The position numbers were made by a program, and so were the translations under genes. Positions 57,664 to 64,000 of a stretch of 64,000 nt of DNA are shown here, piece by piece; within the stretch, counting starts at the first letter, position 1; each line of letters opens with the position of its first letter. The DNA is taken from the NCBI RefSeq assembly GCF_001310955.1, contig NZ_BAZX01000013.1, forward strand, positions 62,001 through 126,000, in the 5' to 3' direction. This DNA comes from Marinifilum fragile JCM 15579 (lineage in GTDB: Bacteria; Bacteroidota; Bacteroidia; Bacteroidales; Marinifilaceae). The notes below the pieces were generated by a model. That model was not told the DNA's origin. It saw only the letters and a program-made list of their open reading frames with translations, and searched no databases.

Positions 57664-58749
57664 ATGAGAAAAATTCAATTAATCTTATTTGCTGTAATTA
57701 TTTGTATTGGCAATAACGCTTTTGCTCAATATTCGAGCAATAAATTTATGGTAAAATCAGGCTATGTGGAAATGAAATTGGATGGTGCAACAAAAGGGCA
57801 GCGTTTGATATGGTTTGATGATTATGGGAAACTTTACAAAGAAGAGGTAAAGTCCGAAACAAAAGTTAAAGTTTTTGGAATTGAATCCTCAGAAAAAAAG
57901 CACACATTAAAGATTGTCAAGGATGGTGTGATTTATGAGGTAAATCAATTGAATCATACCGGAACAAAACTGGAAACCCTTATTTCACCCGAATATTATT
58001 CAGCCCTGGAAAATATGTCGGATGATCAGAAAAAAGAGATTGCGGATGAATTGTTGGAAGCCTTTGGAGGCCAAAGATTAGGCACTTCAGAGTTTTTTAA
58101 CAGAACCTGTGAAAAAATTAAGGTTTTGGGAGCAACAGTTTGGATTTATAAAGGAGTTGTTTTAAAATCCGAGGCAAAAATGATGGGCATTGAGAACCAT
58201 GAAATTGCGCTTAAGTTTGATGAGAATATAAAAATTCCATCTTCAACTTTTGAGATTCCTGAAGATATAAGTTGGAATGAACCTGAAATGAGATTGGGAC
58301 AATCGCTGGACATGTTTGCAGGAGAAGAGATGGAGTATGATTCGGAAGATGATGAAATGTTTCCAGTTGAATATCCATACAATGAATTTCAGGATGCTAT
58401 TGAGAAAGTAAAATACAGCAACTTTAAAAAATCAGCCATTTTTAATGTGGATGGGCAATATATTGCGTCTTTTACAAAAACAATGACAGAAAACTTTACC
58501 ATTGTGGCTAGTTCTAATAAGGATGTTGATTCAGATATAGCGCAAGAGGAATTGGCAACTTACAGTCATTTTACACATCAAGGGAAAAAAATGCATTTTG
58601 GGGATGCTATTGATGAGGATGGAAGCAATATGAATGCTTCTGCATTGATTATTGAGTATCCTTCAGAAGATATGATTATATCCATTGTGAGTATGCCAAA
58701 AATGACAAAATCTCAAGCCTTAACAATCGCGGACCAACTAAAGTTTTAA
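57664..58749 (+). CDS. Secreted protein of unknown function
   Basis: 361 residues with a signal peptide (ending NAFAQ). N-terminal beta-rich part (SGYVEMKLDGATKGQRLIWFDDYGKLYKEE) resembling a DUF4412-type domain only loosely, an acidic middle (about 220-245, EEMEYDSEDDEMF), and a C-terminal part with TIVASSNKDVDSDIA and SIVSMPKMTKSQALTIADQL. No motif lets me name an activity. Single gene with strong terminator. Confidence 0.75.
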   Translation: MRKIQLILFAVIICIGNNAFAQYSSNKFMVKSGYVEMKLDGATKGQRLIWFDDYGKLYKEEVKSETKVKVFGIESSEKKHTLKIVKDGVIYEVNQLNHTGTKLETLISPEYYSALENMSDDQKKEIADELLEAFGGQRLGTSEFFNRTCEKIKVLGATVWIYKGVVLKSEAKMMGIENHEIALKFDENIKIPSSTFEIPEDISWNEPEMRLGQSLDMFAGEEMEYDSEDDEMFPVEYPYNEFQDAIEKVKYSNFKKSAIFNVDGQYIASFTKTMTENFTIVASSNKDVDSDIAQEELATYSHFTHQGKKMHFGDAIDEDGSNMNASALIIEYPSEDMIISIVSMPKMTKSQALTIADQLKF

Positions 58750-58754
58750 AATAA

Positions 58755-58792
58755 AGTCCCGGCTCTAAACTGAGCCGGGAAATTTTTTATCT
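58755..58792. terminator. Strong bidirectional terminator
   Basis: TCCCGGCTC (58757-58765) pairs with GAGCCGGGA (58772-58780), followed by AATTTTTT. GC-rich against its AT-rich surroundings, between converging genes. Confidence 0.92.
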
Positions 58793-60409
58793 TCCAACCA
58801 ATTCTAGTTCACGACTGGATATCTCTCGCATTTCTACTTTTCGAATTTTTCCTGTAACCGTTGTTGGAAATTCTTTCGTGAATTTAAAGTACTTCGGAAT
58901 TTTATAGGTAGCAATTTGTCCTTTGCAATACTTGCGAAGTTCATCTTCACTGACAGATTTTCTTTCCTTGAATTTAATCCAGGCCATTACCACTTCGCCA
59001 TATTTGTAATCAGGAACGCCAATTACATATACTTCACTAATAGCCTCGTGTGTATGTAAATATTCTTCAATTTCGAAAGGGGAGATGTTCTCACCACCTC
59101 TAATAATCATGTCCTTAATTCTACCGGTAATGGTAACATAGCCTTCTTCATCCATACTTGCTACATCACCAGTATGCATCCAACCTGCATCGTCGATAAC
59201 AGCTTTGGTTGCTTCTTCGTTGTTCCAGTATTTTAACATTACTGAATAGCCTCTGGTGCAAAATTCACCACTTTCTCCTCTGGGTACTATTTTTCCGCTT
59301 GTAGGATCAATGATTTTGATTTCCTGATGAGGGTGAACGCGACCTACTGTGCTTACTCTTTTATCCAATTGGTCATCTACGAAAGTTTGAGTGGACACAG
59401 GTGAGGTTTCCGTCATTCCATAGCAAATGGCAACATCTTTCATATTCATTTTTTCTTGTACCTCGCGCATCGCTTTTTCAGGACAAGAAGCTCCGGCCAT
59501 AATGCCAGTTCTCAAACTACTCATGTCGTATTTTTCGAAGTTGGGATGTTCCAATTCGGCAATAAACATCAGAGGAACACCGTATAAAGAGGTACATTTC
59601 TCATCCTGAACGGTTTTTAAAACGGTTTCTGCCTCAAAGGCTTCGCCAGGAATAATCATTGCTGAACCATGTGTAATGCAGGCAAGGTTTCCCAGTACCA
59701 TCCCAAAACAGTGGTAAAAAGGAACAGGTATACAGACTCTATCTTTTTCCGTGTAATGCAACCTTTCGCCTATAAAGTAACCATTGTTCAGAATATTGTG
59801 ATGAGTTAATGTGGCTCCTTTGGGAAATCCTGTTGTACCAGATGTGTATTGAATGTTAATCGGATCGTCGAATTGTAATGTAGCTTCAATGTCTTCAACT
59901 TCTTGGGTAGAGATTCTTTTTCCAGCTTCAATTAAAGCTTGCCAATCTCTATCAAGAATTACAATTTGCTTTAGGTGGATACAGGATTTTCGAACTTCCT
60001 GAATGATTTCAAAGTAATTTGTCTTTCTAAAGTTTTTGGACATGATTAGCAGACTAATCTCCGATTGACGCAAGGCAAATTTCAATTCTGATGCTTTGTA
60101 GGCTGGATTTACATTGACCAATATGGCGCCAATTCGGGCAGTTGCAAATTGCACGATTACCCACTCGTGGCGGTTTGGAGACCAAATCCCAATGCGATCC
60201 CCTTTTTTTACACCAAAAGCTAACAGGCCTTTTGCGATTTCTTCAATTTGGTTCCAGAACTCTTGATAGGTGGCACGATAATTTTGATAAGGAACAACTA
60301 AAGCTTCTCTGTCTGGGAATTGCTCCACGGTTCTTCTTAATCTTTCAGTAATGGTTTCGCCTAAAAGTGGCATTTCTGAGCTACCATGCTCATACGATAG
60401 TTTATTCAT
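58787..60409 (-). CDS. AMP-binding acyl-CoA synthetase
   Basis: 540 residues. ANL-superfamily motifs: [20 protein letters not shown] (ATP loop), [50 protein letters not shown] (hinge) and [11 protein letters not shown] with the late catalytic Lys. Closest to medium/long-chain fatty acyl-CoA ligases; chain length cannot be read. Standalone gene. Confidence 0.92.
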   Translation of the reverse strand: MNKLSYEHGSSEMPLLGETITERLRRTVEQFPDREALVVPYQNYRATYQEFWNQIEEIAKGLLAFGVKKGDRIGIWSPNRHEWVIVQFATARIGAILVNVNPAYKASELKFALRQSEISLLIMSKNFRKTNYFEIIQEVRKSCIHLKQIVILDRDWQALIEAGKRISTQEVEDIEATLQFDDPINIQYTSGTTGFPKGATLTHHNILNNGYFIGERLHYTEKDRVCIPVPFYHCFGMVLGNLACITHGSAMIIPGEAFEAETVLKTVQDEKCTSLYGVPLMFIAELEHPNFEKYDMSSLRTGIMAGASCPEKAMREVQEKMNMKDVAICYGMTETSPVSTQTFVDDQLDKRVSTVGRVHPHQEIKIIDPTSGKIVPRGESGEFCTRGYSVMLKYWNNEEATKAVIDDAGWMHTGDVASMDEEGYVTITGRIKDMIIRGGENISPFEIEEYLHTHEAISEVYVIGVPDYKYGEVVMAWIKFKERKSVSEDELRKYCKGQIATYKIPKYFKFTKEFPTTVTGKIRKVEMREISSRELELVGR

Positions 60410-60610
60410 GTTTATGGTTTTGCGCAGGAGAATTATTTCAATTCACCTGGTTTAAGATTATTAACAAAACCATCTTTTGCTCGAAAGAAAATTTGAGCAC
60501 TTTGATTAGGAAGTAAATTTAGTTGTGTGATTTGTGTGAAATCGGCTGCAAGTTATAAAAATTGAGACTAGAAAGAACTTCTTTATAGAATAAATTGTTG
60601 GGATAATTTC

Positions 60611-61084
60611 TTAATCTTCCCAAACAATGGTCTTCATATCTTCCCAGAACGGTCCAAATTGAATTTCCGAAATTTTTCCATCATCCAACCAAAGGTGCAG
60701 ATTTTCATTTGGGAAGTAGATTAATTCATGAGTAGGAAATTCTTCGGAATCAGCCTTTTCAAATTCTGGTTTACTGAGCTGAAAAAGATCTAGTTCGTCC
60801 AAAAGATTACGCTTTGATAATCCTATTTTTATGAAGTTAAAGATATGGTATTGTGTGTGATAGATTGAAATATAGCTCAATCTGAACTGATCAACAGATT
60901 CAAAAGTAAAACTTAACCCTTTGCTGTTATAAAATAGGGTAATACTATTTTCACTTGGAGAAAGTGAATATTCTCCAACTTCATCAGCTTTACCCAATAT
61001 TTGTTCAATTTCAGCCTGCATCATTCCAAAATTGACTCCAGAGATGCCTTTGCCTAATATGATTTCGTTTTGGTCCATATTCAA
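60611..61084 (-). CDS. Small soluble protein coupled to the oxidoreductase gene, function unknown
   Basis: 157 residues, no signal peptide or membrane helix. Starts IILGKGISGVNFGMMQAEIEQILGKADEV, a helix-strand pattern seen in several short uncharacterised families. The ATG overlaps the stop of the upstream oxidoreductase by four bases (ATGA), so it is translated with it. No assignment. Confidence 0.75.
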   Translation of the reverse strand: MNMDQNEIILGKGISGVNFGMMQAEIEQILGKADEVGEYSLSPSENSITLFYNSKGLSFTFESVDQFRLSYISIYHTQYHIFNFIKIGLSKRNLLDELDLFQLSKPEFEKADSEEFPTHELIYFPNENLHLWLDDGKISEIQFGPFWEDMKTIVWED

Positions 61085-62058
61085 TTTTCAAAAGGATATT
61101 TTAATTTGATCTGATCTCTAATTTTATCAAGAGTTGATAATATTTTTTTGCTCTTCCAAATAGGAATAACTGAACTTTCCAATCTACCTTTTTTAATTAG
61201 TTCTCCAACCGCATAGGCTTCGTAGTTGTACCCCATCTCTTTACTTTCATCTTCAAACTCCAATACTTCATCATCAACAACTAGTTTGGTTTTTTTTGCC
61301 ATCCAAAACTTCGGAATCTCAATGCGGCCTTTGGTACCGTAAATAACGGCTTCATTCTTCATATTAGAGCGAAAAGAACTGGAAATTTGTGCCAATCCAC
61401 CATTCATATACTTCAACTGAATACTATTGTACTCGTCAACACCAGTATTGCCTATATGTGCTAAACTTTGAATGGTGTCTATCTTGTCATTAAAAACCAA
61501 CTCAGAAATGGCAACACCATAAATTCCTATATCAAGTAATGCACCACCAGCTAAATTGGGATTTGCCAGCCTGCCTTCTTTGTTCATATTACCAATAAAA
61601 CCAAAACTTACCTGCAACTGCAGCACATCACCTATTTTACCCGAATGTATCCATTCCATGGTTTTTAATATGGCAGGTAAATAATAGGTCCATATGCCTT
61701 CCATAAAGAATAAGTTCTTTTCTTTTGCCAAGCGACTTAATGCTTCAAATTCTTCAGAATTAACACAAACCGGCTTTTCGCACAGCACAGCTTTGCCATT
61801 GTTAAGACATAAGCTTGCATGTTCAAAATGAAAGTTGTGAGGAGTGGCCACATAAACAACTTGAATATCTGGATTCTCCATCATCTTTTCGTAGGATGAG
61901 TAAGAGTGTTTAATATTATATTGACTTGCAAAATGATTTGCTTTTGCTTCTGAACGAGAAGCTACAGCGATGATTTTACCATTGGGTACAACTTTAAAAT
62001 CATTTGCAAACTTACCTGCGATCTTTCCAGCCCCTAAAATTCCCCAGTTTACTTTCAT
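61081..62058 (-). CDS. Gfo/Idh/MocA family NAD(P)-dependent oxidoreductase
   Basis: 325 residues. N-terminal Rossmann fold with GILGAGKIAGKFA, VASRSEAKANHFA, VYVATPHNFHFEHA and the typical LCEKPVCVN (Lys of the catalytic site). C-terminal domain: GGALLDIGIYGVAISELVF. Acts on a sugar, inositol or related polyol; substrate unknown. Confidence 0.92.
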   Translation of the reverse strand: MKVNWGILGAGKIAGKFANDFKVVPNGKIIAVASRSEAKANHFASQYNIKHSYSSYEKMMENPDIQVVYVATPHNFHFEHASLCLNNGKAVLCEKPVCVNSEEFEALSRLAKEKNLFFMEGIWTYYLPAILKTMEWIHSGKIGDVLQLQVSFGFIGNMNKEGRLANPNLAGGALLDIGIYGVAISELVFNDKIDTIQSLAHIGNTGVDEYNSIQLKYMNGGLAQISSSFRSNMKNEAVIYGTKGRIEIPKFWMAKKTKLVVDDEVLEFEDESKEMGYNYEAYAVGELIKKGRLESSVIPIWKSKKILSTLDKIRDQIKLKYPFEN

Positions 62059-62294
62059 TGTTCTTTATTTTGATTATTAAAGATATGATTTTGCAAAAAA
62101 CTTTACATGAAAACGAATAAATAATTTTTAGTAATTATTCCACTTCAATAATAAATGTAAAAGAAAAATGAAGAAAATGTTCACTATAGGTTTTAATAGG
62201 TAAACACGATTTAGCAAGAGTAAAAAGAGGATAAAAACTTTATCAATACAGTAAAATCACTATTTTTACATCTTCAAAATCAATACAAGTAAAA

Positions 62295-63608
62295 ATGGCA
62301 AAAGATTTTCGACCAACCGACTATATTTTGGAGTCGTTAGAAACAGGCAAGAGATTTGAGGACGAAGGATGGACTCTTGATGCTCCTGGTGAAGACAAAC
62401 CTTGTTTAATTAGAGCAATTTACGATAAAAAACAGATTGAAGTAAAAAACAATTCTTTAGGAATTTATAAATTCTCCGATTGGTTGCCAGTTCACAAAAC
62501 ATTGGAAGGATCTTCTGCACCTGCAACCTACAAGAGTGAAGGCTTGGCAAAGTATCTTGGATTGAATAATCTTTACATTACTTTTAGTGGATATTGGCCG
62601 GAAAAAGGAGCTAATTTCAGAACTTGCTCTTTCAAAGAAACTGAAGCTTACTCGGTTGGAGGGCGTTTAAATGATGATAATAATATTTTGGTAGTGGCAT
62701 CGGCTGGAAATACAGCAAGAGCATTTGCCAGAGTATGTTCAGATAATGATATTCCATTGCTATTGTGTGTACCAGAAGACAATATTAATGCACTTTGGTT
62801 TGATGAACCAATAAAGGACAATGTTAGACTTATAGTTACCAAATCGGGAAGCGATTATTTCGATTCGATTCACCTTTCGAATTTAGCGTGTCAACTTGAT
62901 GGGTTTATTGCCGAAGGTGGAGCAAAAAACGTTGCTCGTCGTGATGGTATGGCATGTACAGTTAATTCAGCAGTAACCGAAATAGGCAAGATTCCTGATT
63001 ATTATTTTCAGGCAATTGGATCGGGAACAGGTGCCATTGCTGCCTGGGAAGCAAACCTTCGTTTTATTGAAGATGGAAGATTTGGATCTAATAAAATGAA
63101 ATTAATGGTTTCTCAAAATACTCCTTTCTTGCCAATGCACGACGCATGGAAAGAAGATTCAAGAGAAATGTTGCCATTGGATGATAATTTGGCGAGAAAA
63201 CAAGTTGAAGAAATTACAGCCAAAGTATTGTCGAATCGTAAGCCTCCATACTCGATTGTTGGAGGATTGTACGATGCAATGAAAGATGCTGGTGGAGATG
63301 TGCTAAAAGCAACAAATGAAGAAGCAGCTGAAGCAGCTAGAATCTTTGAAGAAACAGAAGGTAATGATATTCACCCTGCAGCAGCCGTTGCAACAGCAAC
63401 TCTTATTAAGTATGCCAAAGAAGGAAAATTAGACAAGGATGCTTGTGTAATGCTTAATATTACAGGTGGAGGAGAAGAACGCTTCAAAAGAGAAAAAGAA
63501 GTGGTTTATTTAAAACCTTCTCATGTTTTCGATATCAATCCTGATTTGAGTGAAGTGAAGGATGTGATGGAAAAACTTTTCAAGATGGAAATTGATACAA
63601 TAGTATAA
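62295..63608 (+). CDS. Cysteate synthase (PLP-dependent, threonine-synthase-like)
   Basis: 437 residues. Makes cysteate from O-phosphoserine and sulfite. PLP-fold type II signs: NFRTCSFKETEA (Lys of the Schiff base), VVASAGNTARAFARVC, QAIGSGTGAIAAWEANLRF, and NITGGGEERFKRE. Similar to threonine synthase, but the length, the SGYWPEKGANFRTCSFKE block and the Bacteroidota context fit cysteate synthase, the first step to capnine/sulfonolipid. Threonine synthase is the main alternative. Single gene with terminator. Confidence 0.8.
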   Translation: MAKDFRPTDYILESLETGKRFEDEGWTLDAPGEDKPCLIRAIYDKKQIEVKNNSLGIYKFSDWLPVHKTLEGSSAPATYKSEGLAKYLGLNNLYITFSGYWPEKGANFRTCSFKETEAYSVGGRLNDDNNILVVASAGNTARAFARVCSDNDIPLLLCVPEDNINALWFDEPIKDNVRLIVTKSGSDYFDSIHLSNLACQLDGFIAEGGAKNVARRDGMACTVNSAVTEIGKIPDYYFQAIGSGTGAIAAWEANLRFIEDGRFGSNKMKLMVSQNTPFLPMHDAWKEDSREMLPLDDNLARKQVEEITAKVLSNRKPPYSIVGGLYDAMKDAGGDVLKATNEEAAEAARIFEETEGNDIHPAAAVATATLIKYAKEGKLDKDACVMLNITGGGEERFKREKEVVYLKPSHVFDINPDLSEVKDVMEKLFKMEIDTIV

Positions 63609-63614
63609 AACGAA

Positions 63615-63642
63615 GAAAGCAGGCTTAAAGCCTGCTTTTTTT
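63615..63642 (+). terminator. Terminator after cysteate synthase
   Basis: AAAGCAGGC (63617-63625) pairs with GCCTGCTTT (63631-63639) and a T-run follows. Confidence 0.9.
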
Positions 63643-63659
63643 ATGTCTGTTTTTTTCTT

Positions 63660-64000
63660 TTAGTTGATAAGCGATTGTACAATATCAATTGAATCGCTTA
63701 TGCATTTTGAGCAAATGGATTCTTTGGTATCGTTATCTTTACAATATTGTTGACCTTCTTCAGTATTTAAGTCACATTTTATAATGTCTCTGCAATCCAA
63801 AGATTGATGTTGTTGTGTAAATCTTCGATTAAACTCTTGTATCATCGATCTGTTGTTATCCGTTTGCAAGTTATGATTCGAATACTTTTCACAATTATGA
63901 ATTCCGATAACCATAAAAGCACCTGTAACTGCACCACAGGTTTTTTGTAGTCGTCCCATTCCTCCTCCAAAACCACTGGAGATTTGAAAAGCCAAATTGT
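63660..64000 (-). CDS. C_GCAxxG_C_C family redox protein (5' end cut by window)
   Basis: About 112 residues present; the start lies beyond the window. The motif QISSGFGGGMGRLQKTCGAVTGAFMVIG fits C_GCAxxG_C_C (its first Cys seems replaced by Ser at QISSGFGGG), with later Cys pairs (CRDIIKCD, CKDN, CSKC). These proteins are putative redox-active or metal-binding. Function unknown. Confidence 0.8.
   Translation of the reverse strand, partial: NLAFQISSGFGGGMGRLQKTCGAVTGAFMVIGIHNCEKYSNHNLQTDNNRSMIQEFNRRFTQQHQSLDCRDIIKCDLNTEEGQQYCKDNDTKESICSKCISDSIDIVQSLIN

Noticed and set aside
1-64000. tRNA, rRNA, insertion sequence or prophage genes
   Set aside because: None recognised on either strand by eye; a covariance-model scan would be decisive for small RNAs.

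Overview
The window looks like a low-GC Bacteroidota chromosome, most likely a marine Marinilabiliales/Marinifilaceae-type organism (family placement is inference). Support comes from a SusC/SusD pair, a type IX secretion sorting tail, TAnnTTTG promoter elements, many lipoproteins with a Cys signal, DUF6261 and HYC_CC_PP-type proteins, and a cysteate synthase of the kind used for sulfonolipids. I saw no tRNA, rRNA, CRISPR array, insertion sequence or phage gene.

Region 1 (1-26.6 kb) is a polysaccharide utilization locus (PUL). It contains a ROK sugar kinase, a divergent membrane-spanning one-component regulator (LamG/kelch outside, winged helix inside), SusC, SusD, a duplicated-LamG surface lipoprotein, three GH92 alpha-mannosidases, a GH125 exo-alpha-1,6-mannosidase, a GH65 enzyme, a GH97 inverting-type alpha-glucosidase, a sodium/sugar symporter and a GH130_2 phosphorylase. 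Together they read as capture, outer-membrane import, periplasmic trimming of alpha-mannose and alpha-glucose caps, symport of a small core sugar, and phosphorolysis of Man-beta-1,4-GlcNAc in the cytoplasm. The likely substrate is a high-mannose, possibly glucosylated, N-glycan or a related alpha-mannan.

Region 2 (26.6-34.7 kb) is housekeeping and small genes on the minus strand: a PH-like membrane protein, asparagine synthase B, a TlpA-like thioredoxin lipid-envelope protein, a peroxiredoxin, a STAS-like protein, an FRG-domain protein and a DUF4382 lipoprotein. Region 3 (34.9-42.7 kb) is a minus-strand copper/silver efflux operon: a Cys-rich small protein, CusA, CusC, CusB and an HMA metallochaperone. 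Region 4 (42.9-52.2 kb) has a membrane protein, a DEAD-box helicase, a secreted subtilisin-like protease with FnIII/GEVED domains and a T9SS tail, a 1.3 kb gene-poor stretch with degenerate promoter-like repeats, a DUF6261 protein and an S41 protease.

Region 5 (52.5-55.6 kb) is an ECF sigma/anti-sigma/CpxP-like/DUF2202 envelope-stress cluster with an exactly repeated candidate sigma-specific promoter. Region 6 (55.9-64 kb) holds a monooxygenase-fold protein, an acetate transporter, the fossil 3' end of a GH92 gene, a secreted unknown protein, an acyl-CoA synthetase, a Gfo/Idh/MocA oxidoreductase with a small partner, cysteate synthase and a truncated C_GCAxxG_C_C protein.

A striking quality signal: nine otherwise intact genes (SusD, two GH92, GH125, GH65, the TlpA-like protein, CusA, the S8 and the S41 protease) are each broken by one small indel. 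I give them as single merged genes and regard sequencing/assembly error as more likely than real decay.
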